NCBI GenBank assembly: GCA_022925895.1
Contig: JAKSYS010000289.1
Span: forward strand, 1 to 64,000
Direction: 5' to 3'
DNA from: Fragilaria crotonensis
Taxonomy: Eukaryota > Bacillariophyta > Fragilariophyceae > Fragilariales > Fragilariaceae
DNA length: 64,000 nt
In this document: piece after piece, positions 11,527 to 22,477 of the stretch
Position numbering within the stretch: the first letter of the stretch is position 1
Layout: every line of letters begins with the position of its first letter
Made by a program: the position numbers and the translations under genes
The notes under the pieces: generated by a model
What the model saw: only the letters and a program-made list of their open reading frames with translations
Told to the model about the DNA's origin: nothing
Databases searched by the model: none

Positions 11527-14134
11527 ATGGATGGGCACGTACCACAATGCATCGTCTGTTACACGGACTTGACACATCCGTGTGTGACTCCCTGTGCTCA
11601 CAATGAGGTTTGTGGAACGTGTCATTTGCGACTACGCTATTTGCATTCCGATAAGAAATGTCCCATTTGCAAGCAGGAGAATCAACAAATCATTGTTGAT
11701 CGCTTCGAAAACGTCAAGTTGTTTGAAGAATATCCACTTTGGGGTGATGAGCTTGGTGCCGATTATATCTTTCGGGATGATGTGGGAATGTTCTTTCCCA
11801 AGGAATACTACGACGCTCACATCCTTTCGTTGTTTGGTAACCACTGTGGAGTATGCAATAATTATGATGGGGTTAATGTTAGTGCTGACGGCAACGCTAA
11901 TAGTAATCAAGATCCATCCGACAAGCGGAACAACCACAATCAACAACAGCAAGGCAAGAAAGGAAATAGGGCAGCGATCACACCGGTCAAGAGCCTATTA
12001 GATCACTTGAGAAACAAGCATCGCCTGACTCTTTGTGAATTCTGTATTGACCACAAGAGAGACTTTGTGGCTCTCTTGCCTCGCTTTACACCGTCACAAC
12101 TGAGATCGCACATGGCGTCAGGAGACAGCATCGAGACGGGCTTTCGAGGACACCCCCTGTGCGAATTTTGCCGCCCAAAGCGCTTTTATGACTTGACGCA
12201 CCTGCACATGCACTTGCAACAAGATCACTACAAATGTCACGTATGTGAAACACAAGGACTGGCGAATCAGTACTTTCGAGATTACGCGGCTCTGGAAAAA
12301 CACTTTGATCGGCAGCACTTTCTTTGCAAGGACCCGCAGTGTGTTGCAGCACGTTTCATGGTCTTTGAGAACGAAATTGATTTGCGCGCGCATGAATTGT
12401 CAGTTCACGGAGGTACATCGACGGGATCGACCAAGATACAGTTGCAGTTTAGAGTCCGACGAGAAGGATACTCTGGTGCGGGTTATGAGAGTCAAACAGT
12501 GCCGTCTGATGATGACTTTCAATACGGAATCGACGGCGAAGCCTTCGTCCCAGAAGGTCTCCCGCAACAAGAGCGGGGGCCTAACGAGGAGACGAGCCAT
12601 CCACTACACTTTCAGCGAACTGAAGAGTTCAGAACACTGGCCGCAGGAATTCGAGCAGCGCAGCAAGTCGGGACTGCAGAGGAAGCCTTTCCATCGCTTG
12701 GTGAGGCGGCTGGCCAGTCTGAGGGTATTCGAATGGGATGGACAGCTGCAGGTAACCTGCAGCGATTTACGAGACCTGGAGTAGTCACTAATTCTGTGGA
12801 ACAGTTTCCTTCCCTCACGTCTGCATCGGCATCAGCTGGAAACTCCAACACTTCTGTAGCCGCAAAGCTCAGAGCTGGTGGTGTTTCCGGCAGTCGGCAA
12901 TTTTCAGCCATGCGCAATGCCGCTATGGGGAATATCCCGGCTCCTGCCTCAAATGACTGGGCGTCACAAGCGGCGCGTCCCGCAAGTGGCAGAACACAAG
13001 CTCCGTCCTTCGCCCATTCGAGTGCCGGTTCAAGCGTGAACCGTCAATCTGATTTGGGCCAAGATAACTTCCCATCCCTGGGAGGAGCAAGTCATACCAG
13101 AGCAAGCTATCCTTCGTTTCCTTCCAACAGCGCCAGCAGAAGTAGTACGACAACACAAAACGTTCCTTCCATAACAGCAAGCGACTTTCCGTCATTAGGA
13201 GCCGCAAGCAAAACACGTGCGACCTACCCCGTCAATGCGAATGTTGGTAATCGAATCGAAGCGCGAGCTCCACCGCTGAACAACTCAGTGCACTTTCCGC
13301 CGCCGCCGAAGGTTTCCTCCAAGAAGAACTCGGTGAGAGAGAAATTACTCGGAGATCGGAAACCAGCTCCCGTTAACAACTTAACAAACTTTCCACCTCC
13401 CCAAAGCAATCAATCGTTGAAACAAGGAATGGCCACTGTTGAAGAAATGAAAGCATCGCTGGGACTAACGAACTACAAAGAGTTGAAGAATCTGACAAAA
13501 CAATTTGCTGCTGACGAGATAGCACCCGAAGCTTACGTGGACCGCGCCGCGGCATTGTTTGATAGCGGCTACGGAGATTCTGACTTTTGGCACTTCCTTC
13601 CTGCACTGCTTATTTCTTGTCCGAACCAGACATCGGCTGGACAAGCTCTGCGCTATGTCGACGACTTGAGGTCGGCACATCAGGCGAGTACGGCTCCATC
13701 TCCGACAACGAGCTGGACGGCACCTCCGCCACTGTCTGCATCGTCCGGAAATTTGTCGACTAATCCTGCTTCTGCGTATCAAAGATCTTCGGTACCACCG
13801 CCTCCGCGGTGCAATTCGACCCGTTGGCATGGCAATTCAACCGATAACATCGTTGCCAGTCCCCAACGGCGCCCAGAACAACAGCAAAGGTGCTTGGGAA
13901 ATACGGGAGCATCGTCAGTTGTGCGAGCAAAGCATCACCAGTCAGCGTCGCAGTAGCCGCTGCAGACCAAAACCCTCAGAACGGAACTGCTACTACCTAC
14001 ATGGCCAAAGAATCAAGATTGCAAAGTCAGCGCAATCATGCCACAAAGCCAAGTCCAGGAATTCCTGGGGAGGACAGAACAAGAAGAAAAAGAAACAGAG
14101 CGCCGAACTACGCTCCTTGGCGTTCGGCAAGTAG
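11527..14134 (+). CDS. ZNF598/Hel2-type RING E3 ubiquitin ligase
   Basis: ZNF598/Hel2 proteins ubiquitinate small-subunit proteins of collided ribosomes and start ribosome-associated quality control in the cytosol. The start ATG at 11527 sits in a good context (GCCATGG), and a C3HC4 RING begins at residue 8 (CIVC ... CAHNEVCGTCH ... CPICK). The family's run of C2H2-type fingers follows at about residues 155-300: HRLTLCEFC, HPLCEFCRPKRFYD, HYKCHVCE, HFDRQHFLCKDPQC and FENEIDLRAHELSVHG match the conserved order of the family. The C-terminal half is low-complexity with at least four FPSL motifs, also a family trait. The main frame is open to 13956; a better family-like end (NKKKKKQSAELRSLAFGK) lies in another frame ending at 14134, so one or more short 3' introns between about 13800 and 14060 are likely. 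The frame also extends upstream to 11392, but 11527 fits the RING position. Confidence 0.85.
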
Positions 14135-14849
14135 ATAAGTCACAAGCATTTCGTTTGCCGAACACTTTTTGTCGGTGAAACGACCGGAGGGAGATGCAAT
14201 CATACCGAGAGTAACGTATTTAACGAGGCTGTGCAGTTTCATATGTCCCGATTAGATTACCACGGACACTCGGTAATGCAGAACACATTCTTTGTCAATG
14301 TGCATTTACTATAAGGGCCCTAAGATACAAAAAACGATACAGCCCGAACACTAATAAGGTTCAGACTTTAGACATCGGGACTAAAAACTCAGGCATACAG
14401 CATACAAGCATACAGCATACAGCATACTGTGCATACATGATGCTGTCTGCGCGATGACTATGCCTGAGCACACAAAATTCGGGGGAGTGTGATGGGAGGG
14501 CAGAATGCAAGTTCACAGTTCGATTCCCTTGATAACACACATCTCGCTTCTCGAAGGTCATCGAGTTGAAATAGTACGACGTAAGGTGAGTCCAAGGTTG
14601 GAATCAACGTAGATGACTCTTCGCACATACCTACCGTAGGGACCGTAGGTTTAGCCGATGCATCGATGCATCCAACGCCTTCCGAGCCGATCCAAAGACC
14701 GCAGGAGACCACCAGCGAAATAAACTGGTAGTGGGTGGGAGGAGCTCTTTCAACGGCGAAGGGCTAGGAAAGAATTTCTGCGTAACAATATCGCCGTCTG
14801 AAGATGTAGCAGCATGAAGCACTGCACGACTTCTTCATTTCTCTTTCAG
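14135..14849. other. Intergenic with short CATACAG tandem repeat
   Basis: This follows the ZNF598-like gene. At about 14390-14440 there is an irregular tandem of CATACAG/CATACTG units. A strong donor-like AAG/GTGAGT lies at about 14586 on the plus strand, which may belong to the small gene proposed next. Nothing else was recognised. Confidence 0.4.
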
Positions 14850-14971
14850 ACGAGATCGAGGTGCGCAAGAAGGTCATGAAGTCCAGAATGACGGAGCTCC
14901 TCATTCTGAACGTTGAAACTGATAAGCTACGCCAAGTTCAGCGAATTGTTACGGCCCTGCCGCAATTCTAA
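14850..14971 (+). CDS. Possible last exon of a small unknown gene
   Basis: A perfect-looking 3' splice site (pyrimidine-rich TTTCTCTTTCAG ending at 14849) is followed by an open, protein-like stretch: EIEVRKKVMKSRMTELLILN, then about 20 more residues ending TALPQF and a TAA at 14969-14971. The sequence is charged and helical and looks like the end of a small coiled-coil protein. The upstream exon is not settled: an in-frame candidate near 14500-14586 ends at AAG/GTGAGT, but its phase does not match cleanly. Function unknown. It may also be chance. Confidence 0.25.
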
Positions 14972-15953
14972 ACTAGTTTGCGATAATGTTGCCTTATGCT
15001 TTCATATCAAATAAGCATTAAACCCTCGTTAATCCCACGTGCTCGATCGCCTCCCCTGGGTCTTGATCTTACACCCTCAATGAAGGATTAAGCGGAGACC
15101 AAATCTTAAAGAAACGGACAACACAATTGTATACTGGAAAACATATCATCGGTTCCCCTTCCAAATGGAGGAATATCTCATTTTCCTCTACCTGAACATT
15201 CGCACTACGCAGGTACATCTTTCTCGCTGTGGTGGCTCGGATCCAGTTCTACCAGAAACAGGTGGAAGACTCTTCTGAAGACCACGGAGCACAAAACACG
15301 GTGAGGTGAGTATAGTTTCGATTGCCCAGTCTTGTAAAAGCCCAACAAGAATGCAACTGAATGACGTCAGATCTTCGGTTGGTTGTGGCAATTTTTATAC
15401 GACTTAACTCTTTAAAACAGCGACATCCGGAAACGCACATTTGAAACGACAAAGATTCGCTCCGGAGGGCATAGTTCCCTTGCTATTATTTAAGTACTTA
15501 ACTTTCTGCGTCCTGGGTCGATCAACAATGTCGTATCCTCAGAAACCTCCGGCTCGATTGTAATGTACCCGGTACAAGACTGTTAATAAATCCTGGGAAA
15601 ACAGAACAACGTTTGACAAACGAAAAAGTAAGTTCGCCGTGATACCCATTAAAAAATCGGACAAAGTGTCGACAGTAACGGAAACGGTACTCTAGGAAAA
15701 ACGAAGAACACATGCTCTCGAGATTTAACGTTGTTGTGTCGCAACTCCTTCTTGCCGTAATCGTAGAATTGCGGTAAAATGCCTTACGCAAATAACGGGT
15801 CATCCTACATACGTAGGTCACGAATTTCTCTGTCACAAATTTGGTGTTCTGTTGGAGACAGCATCACAAAAACGTTCGCACAACTTCTGACGAAGTCATT
15901 TTGTGCGCACGAAGATATACAAGTTCTCGAAGGTTTGAAGCAGACATCCAACG
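14972..15953. other. Intergenic upstream of the bZIP gene
   Basis: No convincing gene. Short open frames on both strands have no recognisable motif. The right end should contain the promoter and leader of the bZIP gene; the plus-strand frame starting at 15779 (74 codons) may be a 5' exon of it, but no clear splice pair was found. Confidence 0.4.
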
Positions 15954-16223
15954 ATGATCATGACCGAACTCCAGAAACTGCCGTCGTCCCCTCCCATTGA
16001 ACGTCATTAGGTCGGCCTCCGTCATTGCTGGAAATGTTGTTGAAGACTACAGAGAAGCCATCGGAAACCGTGAGGCTGCTAACATTGAAGACGACAGCGC
16101 ACCATCTTCGAATTCTGCGTCGAAATTGAATCGTTCCGCTGGCGATGAAGATGAAGACACATCTGTCGATGGCTCGGCCGATGGCGACAATGCTCGAAAG
16201 AGAACAAGAGAAAGCGAAATGTC
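15954..16223 (+). pseudogene. bZIP gene, 5' part, cut by a copia insertion
   Basis: The open frame reads an acidic, serine-rich region (SAGDEDEDTSVDGSADGDNA) followed by basic RKRTRESEMS and stops being host sequence at 16223. There the retroelement begins, flanked by ATGTC (16219-16223), which recurs at 21965-21969. When the element and one ATGTC are left out, the host frame continues directly into the bZIP domain at 21965. An acidic region before the basic region is usual for activators. The true start is unsettled: ATG 15954 lies in a different frame from the acidic stretch, so a small 5' intron near 15990 is likely, and an exon at 15779 is possible. Confidence 0.7.
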
Positions 16224-16551
16224 TGTTGAAACCACAATATCAACACACAGTACCTACGTGCCAATCAGACAACGATACAGTACTGCAGTCAACACTGGGA
16301 GATTAAATCGCTTGTAAATCGGAAAATTAAATTAGAATGAGACTATCACTCGTTTCCCAAGCTGGTCCGTTTACAATTGACCTTTTCGTTCACACGTGAT
16401 ACGTTCTCAGTCTTGCCGGCACTCAATCGTGACAGCTTCCGTTTCTCCTTAATGCCTTGTTTAGACTCCACGGTTCTCCATCCGGTATCCGTTTCGTCTC
16501 CGTTCGTCCTCTCACTATGTCCGGTCATTCCGACAGTAATATTATTCAACA
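16224..16551 (-). repeat. LTR (3' copy) of the bZIP-gene copia element
   Basis: 328 bp, TG...CA ends with the short inverted ends TGTTG/CAACA. It appears identical to 21637-21964 and is preceded by ATGTC. Confidence 0.93.
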
Positions 16552-18349
16552 CACTCCTGCAATCCTGCGATCCATCATCGTAGGTCGTAGGATTGACGTT
16601 CATGATCTCGTCACGGAACTTCATAAATTGCATCCCTTGCAAAGGTTTCGTAAAGAAGTCACCAACCATTTCGTTGGTAGGACAATGCTCAATTTTGACC
16701 TCTCCAGAGGCCACTCGATCCTTGATAAAGAAATAACGGATGTTGATATGTCGAGTTCGCTTTCCACTTGACGCCTTCCCGTTTTCGGCCAGTAGGATCG
16801 TACTTTATTGTCCTGATAGACAATGGATTCGTTAACTGCGTATCCCTGGGCCTCCAAGAAATATCGGGTCCATAAGGCTTGTGGAAGAATGTCGTTTACC
16901 CCAACCAGTTCGGCCTCAGTTGAACTTTTCGTATTAATCTTTTGGCGAGTGGAAGTGCCGTAGATTGCCCCTTGCCAAGCATCATCACGCCACCTGTATG
17001 ACTTCGCATATCAGGGTGCACCGCAAACGAAGCGTCAACCCACCATTTAACGATGTTACATTCGTCAGCCTCCAAAGTCAAGGGCATTTTAACCGTGCCT
17101 CGCAGGTACATCATAGTCCTGCCCAATTTTTGTAGTCGTCGACGTCCGGTTCTTTACGCGAGTACATAGAAATGCCACTGCTGTCTGTATGTCCGGCCGT
17201 GCGCGCATAGAAACAGAAGCTTGGCCACGTTGTGATGGAAAAAATCGGACAACTCGGTGTTCAGCTTTTCTGCATCATCGTTCACATCGAATAGATGCGA
17301 TGATGCCGGTGACCTGACTGTTCCTGACATGTCGGCCGGCAATTCCGTTATCATGTTCTCGATGTAGTCGATCATCGTGAACTTAACCTTGCCCTTCACG
17401 CTGAAGTCGATCGTCATTCCAAGGTATTCGTGCACCTTTCCTCTTGAGATCGTGAGCGGGCCTCCTTCCCAAATTCAGACTTCAGCAGCTCGATCACGTC
17501 ATCAACGACCTTCGGGTCAACATGGGAGATTTTAAGGTCATCCACATGCCACAAAATGGTACACTGTTTACCATTGACAATTTTGTTGGCGACACAGCTG
17601 TCATATGGGTTCAGAACAAATCCCCATTTGATTAGTTGCTTGCTTAGCTTTTTCCAAAACAGAAATGCGCCAGTCAGCGTGCCGTACAGCGCCTTCTCCA
17701 GTTCCACATAGAGTACCATTCGCCCGTTTTCCATCTGAATGTACTTCCGATACATTTTGGGATCAATTCGGACCATGAGCTCTGCCATCTTCCCTTCCAA
17801 TTTCATGTGGACTGTTCTTTCACCTTTCATCCCGACCTGCATGAATGCAGCTGGGAGGTCAACCACCCCATCTCTTTCTTCTTTGGCGTCAATTGTGCAC
17901 GATAGCATGACGGACTCAGTTGCGACTGTTGGTGAACTCGCCTCTTCCTTGGTTGTGTATGGTCGCTGTTTTCTGCCGTCCGCACAGCCTCTTCCTTTAC
18001 CGTGCCATCTCGTTTCTGCTTCAAAAACATCAGGTATTGTAGTGCCGCCTCGCGCTCTTCATCGGTCATCTCGTCCTTGCCCCTTGGCCTTATGACCTCA
18101 CGGTCATACAGTTGCGTTAGTTCTTTAAGCACGGCGTCAACGCCGGCCTCGCCAAAAATTCGGGCCCTTTTCGGACGCTGTGCTGTGTCATGGCGATGGA
18201 CTCGAGCGTAGCGTGTAGGTGGCCATAATCCCGCGGCTTGCGGGCCCGAAGATTATATTTCCCAGTCTTCTTCCGTATCGCACGTCCATGAGTTCGTCAA
18301 CTTGCATTGCAGGTCGCGCAGCCTCGACTTGTATTGTTGGCGCGACTGG

Positions 18350-18870
18350 AGCGATCTCGCCCTCTCTCGCGACTTCGTTCGCGTCCTCGTTCGCGTCTCT
18401 CGCAACTTCGTTTGCTTCTTCGTTCGCGTCTCTCGCGACTTCGTTCCTTCGCCGTTCGCTTCGCTTCGTTCGCTTCTTCGTTCTTCTTCGTTAGCTTCGT
18501 CGTCTCTCGCGACTTCGTTCGCTTCTTCGTTCGCGTCTTCGTTTGTTTCTTCGTTAGCTTCGTCGTGGGCGTTTCTCGCGACCTCGTTCGCTTCTTCTTC
18601 ACCAGCTTCACCAGCCTCTTCTATCGCGACATCCGGGATGTCTTCGTCGTTTGCATCCTCTTCTATCGCGACACCCGGGATGTCTTCAGCGTTCTCTTCA
18701 ACGTTCTCTTCAACAATCTCAACAATCTCATCATCCACTCCTGCGATCTGACCGTCGATCCAGTCATCATCATCGTCGTCGTCATTAGCTGGGTCGTCGT
18801 TCGGATCGAAATCATCATCATCATCATCGTCATCATCATTCGCATCGTCGTCATCATCGGGGATTAGCAC
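18350..18870. repeat. Low-complexity tandem repeat inside the copia pol region
   Basis: Degenerate repeats of TTCGTTCGCG / TCTCGCGACTTCG (plus strand) and runs of CATCAT/CGTCGT. On the coding (minus) strand they encode Asp-, Glu/Ala/Asn- and then Arg/Thr-rich tracts between the integrase and reverse transcriptase regions. They also create long open frames on the plus strand, which I regard as chance. Confidence 0.7.
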
Positions 18871-21636
18871 TCCTGCCCGATCGGAAAACTCAAGGGGAGT
18901 TAATTCGAGATCGCGACGCGATAGTTTGTGCACTCGATCAATAACGTCTGCGGGGATTGGGAGCTCCGTCCATTGTGTGCGGTGCAAGCGCTTACCAGTT
19001 GTAAGGCTGTAGAAATAGTGTCCCCCTTGTGCGTTACCCGTTGGGCGGAGCGCAATGGCACCCGTCGTACGCGGTAGCATAGAGTTATCGTGGGGTTCAT
19101 GGGTCTGGACGTAGGCGCCGAACTCGATCTTGCAATGAGTGGCGTAGTCAATCGTCGACCCCACCACGAGCTCGAGGGCTCAACACATCGGAAATGCCTC
19201 TTTGGACAGGGAAACTGTTGAGCCAGAACACGACGTAGTGTATGAGCTCGATGACGATCCTTGCGGGCAACTGTTTGAACGGCAGCATGCCGACCACACT
19301 CTGGATCTTTCTTTGATGGTCCGGATGTGGCGCTCTATTTCAGGCACATGTTCCTCGGCGGCCACACAATTAATGCTGATTCCCAGCTCCGCAACGTCAC
19401 CGACGAGACCGTCCTTGTCGAATTCGCCGTCCATCAATATCACCTCAATGTGAAACCCACGTTTTGCATACGTCTGGTGCACATGTGAGTGATGGCCTTA
19501 AAGATTGTGTCGGATTTTCGGTTGGTTAGAAACTCAGATGTTGAAAACCGGATATTCCTCGAAATCGTAACGAAAAATGGAAGCTTGTTTACGAACATGA
19601 TATCACCGGCCAGAGTTACCTTCCGGTACCGAGACATTATGGTAGCTGGTATATTGGTGTATGTAGCCTGCACTGCTTTTGGCGTCTTTCGGACTGTTTT
19701 GCCCATGAGCGATCCGACCTCTGGGCCAAATATACGCTCCGCTGCAATAATGTCCTCACGCTTGACAGGACAATTTTGGAACAGGTTCTTGTCCACAATG
19801 CCCAGGAATGTCTTAGTGCTTGGTCTTCCAATAATTTTTTGTACCTTTCGGGCCAGTACCGCCTTCGAGTAGTCGCGTTCGGAGTACTTAGTACGGTTAT
19901 CCTCTACCGTATTGATCAGGTTCACGTCATAGTGTCCTGTGTCTTCATGGTCCTGCTCCTTGGTATCGATGTAATACAGCCCCTTCGGGGATTGCTTGAA
20001 AACACGCACCGTGCCGTCATGCTTGGTTAGGTGAAAGGCATTTCCTTCCTCGGTATCAAATGTCACGCGGTACCCACGTTCCTTCGCCTTCGCGAGAGAC
20101 AATATGTTCGCAATGCCTGTAGGGTTGTACCATACAGTTCCGTACCCACGGAGCTCGCCGATCAATTTAGTACTGGCAATGCCTGCGTTGCAGTGAATGT
20201 CCATCGAGTTTGAATGCTCGCGAATGTTCGATAGCAGCTTTTTGTTGCAAAACACATCAACTGTAGACTGGTTATCAAGGAGGATCCAGTCTCGCGGAAG
20301 CCTGCCGTCGTGCTCGATTTGCATGACAACCCCGTGGTCGGAACCGGCAGCGCCGACGTTAACGAAGGCATAGTTGGCGACCTCATCTTGGTCATCAAGG
20401 AAGTCGATGTCGTACATGCCACTCGTAAGTAGCGTCGTTCCTGACTGTTTCTTGACTGGTTCAGCTGCTGGCTTCTTCTCATCACCCTCCGCCACACGTT
20501 CACCATCGCACTCGTTTGCGTAGTGTCCTTTCTTCTTGCAGCGGTGACACGTAATGTGTTCTTTACTTCTGGGCTTGGCCTTTTTGTCCCCTTTCTCGTT
20601 GTCGGCGTTTACGAAAGCAATCTCCCCTTCACCTCCCACCTCGCGCTGTCCAAGTCGAGGATTGTTCTGGTAGTTGGAGAGGCGATGAAACGCATCGGCC
20701 CTGCTGCTGGGATAGCGAGCGTTACCCTCGTTATAATCGTTGTTGATCCCTTCGATGTACTTGCCGAAACGAGCACGGTCGCATGTCAACATGAACGCAA
20801 CTCCAAGGATCCTGTCTCTGATTTCGGCCTTCAAGGTACCGAGCTCTGCAGGGGTCATTGTGGCCTTGTCTCTCCCCGTTTAGGACGTATCGTTCCATTC
20901 CGATGTCATCATCGATGTTGCCGCCAGTATGTTCGAGCACATCAACGAGATTGTTGAAAACGGTGAGATGCTCCTTCAGAGTAGTGCTTCCGTTTTGCAT
21001 CAAGTTGAAGTATCGCTTCTTTGCTTCATGAATGGCCCTTCCTGGATAGTTCTGGCTTTGGAACGCGTATGCAATGTTCTTGATCAGGATGAGCAGTTTC
21101 AAGCCGTCGCCGCTTCGCCAGATCTCGTCCCAGCCAGTGCTCGATTCCAGCTTCTGCTGCATCATGTCGGTGCATTGGCCCCATACGAGGGCGTATAACT
21201 TCTTGACGTTTTCGTTGAAGCCTGCCATCTGCTTTCCGACCATTGTGACTGCGTCTCCCCACAGCTTCTGCTGACCAGCAGTTGCCGTTGGCGGTAGGTC
21301 ATCTGGTAGAAAAAACGTTGGTGCTTCGAGAGTGTCGATAGCGAGGCGAATGTCGCCGCCATGCTTGAAAGTCCTACCGCAATAAGCGGATAACTCCTTC
21401 TTGGTTCTGACGAACGTGTCGGCCATTTTCGATTCAGAACAATCAAAGATAGCTCCGTTCAGCTCGTCACATTTTCCTTCAAACTTCTTCGATGCGACAC
21501 GATGACCCTTGTTGAAGTTGTAGCCTCTCTTCTTGGCTTCGCCTTCTTCCTTGTCCTTCTGTCCTGCATCACTGTTGCGCTCGGTCCTTTCCTTGGCCTC
21601 TGCCATGATTAGGTCTTGAGCTTTCTAATTTAATTT

Positions 21637-21964
21637 TGTTGAAACCACAATATCAACACACAGTACCTACGTGCCAATCAGACAACGATACAGTACTGCA
21701 GTCAACACTGGGAGATTAAATCGCTTGTAAATCGGAAAATTAAATTAGAATGAGACTATCACTCGTTTCCCAAGCTGGTCCGTTTACAATTGACCTTTTC
21801 GTTCACACGTGATACGTTCTCAGTCTTGCCGGCACTCAATCGTGACAGCTTCCGTTTCTCCTTAATGCCTTGTTTAGACTCCACGGTTCTCCATCCGGTA
21901 TCCGTTTCGTCTCCGTTCGTCCTCTCACTATGTCCGGTCATTCCGACAGTAATATTATTCAACA
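21637..21964 (-). repeat. LTR (5' copy) of the bZIP-gene copia element
   Basis: 328 bp, apparently identical to 16224-16551 and followed by the target duplication ATGTC at 21965-21969, which also supplies the ATG of the downstream bZIP frame. Confidence 0.93.
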
Positions 21965-22477
21965 ATGTCCCCAGCCGAACTACTCGAAGAGCGAAGGTCC
22001 AAGAATCGTCGGTCGGCACATCAGTCTCGCCTCAGAAAGAGACGTCAGCTCGTGTATTTTGAGCAGCAGGTTCATCTCCTTATGGACGAGAACCAGAAGC
22101 TTGTCACCGCCAACGAAGCTATGACTAAAGAACTCGCAGCCATTCGAACTGAAAACGCGGAATTGCGGGTGATGCATCAAGAAGCCGTTCAAATTGCACA
22201 TACTCTTCGCCTAACTCAAGGAGGAGGGGGCCAAGATGCTGCCAGAATCACACAAGCTCTTCGGTTAGCTCAGCATGGAGGTGGGGGGCCAGAAGCTGCG
22301 AGAATCGCACAAGCGTTTCGGTTGGCTCAGCACGGAGCTGGGAACCAAGAAGCCGTGAGAATCGCACAAGCTCTTCGGTTCTCTCAGCAAGACAGTGACG
22401 ACGAAGCCGCGAGAATTGCGCGTGCTCTTCGCTTATCTCAAGGTGGTGGAAACCCTTCGATGTTCCGTCGCTTCTAG
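21965..22477 (+). CDS. bZIP transcription factor, 3' part with complete bZIP domain
   Basis: The frame encodes a full basic region, with the N-x7-R signature in SKNRRSAHQSRLRKRRQ, followed by a leucine-zipper-like heptad stretch (LVYFEQQVHLLMDENQKLV and onwards to about residue 70). Such proteins bind DNA as dimers in the nucleus. After the zipper come five tandem repeats of about 19-20 residues (EAARIAQALRLAQHGGG and variants), then FRRF and the stop at 22477. The ATG at 21965 comes from the target duplication and lies in the host frame, so this half could still be made as a 170-residue protein lacking the acidic N-terminal part, if something transcribes it. The gene's own promoter is now 5.7 kb away. 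The repeats have no known role that I recognise. Confidence 0.8.
   Translation: MSPAELLEERRSKNRRSAHQSRLRKRRQLVYFEQQVHLLMDENQKLVTANEAMTKELAAIRTENAELRVMHQEAVQIAHTLRLTQGGGGQDAARITQALRLAQHGGGGPEAARIAQAFRLAQHGAGNQEAVRIAQALRFSQQDSDDEAARIARALRLSQGGGNPSMFRRF

Larger units (their letters stand above)
16224..21964 (-). mobile_element. Ty1/copia-like LTR element inside the bZIP gene, broken
   Basis: A 5.74-kb element with 328-bp LTRs (TGTTGAAACC...ATTATTCAACA) and the 5-bp target duplication ATGTC. Minus-strand content in order: Gag (about 21606-20730) with a CCHC knuckle (CHRCKKKGHYANEC, near 20540), a protease region (DWILLDNQSTVDVF), an integrase region, an unusual acidic low-complexity linker (about 18900-18300), a reverse transcriptase region (LYGTLTGAFLFWKKL; ILWHVDDLKI) and an RNase H region near 17100-16700. 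The LTRs look identical along their length, so insertion was very recent. Yet the coding part is broken, with about seven or eight breaks; mobilisation in trans or sequencing errors could both explain this. Confidence 0.9.

Noticed and set aside
15779-16000. 74-codon frame as an independent gene upstream of the bZIP gene
   Set aside because: No domain, and it overlaps the likely 5' end of the bZIP gene. At best it is an upstream exon or leader, and no splice pair was found.
18400-18560. Regular direct repeats resembling an array
   Set aside because: The units are short, degenerate and without spacers, and they code for a charged tract. This is a simple repeat, not a CRISPR array.
18302-18867. 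Long plus-strand open frames of 149 and 186 codons rich in Ser/Arg/Phe/Val
   Set aside because: They are antisense shadows of the acidic low-complexity tract of the copia element, caused by repeat composition.
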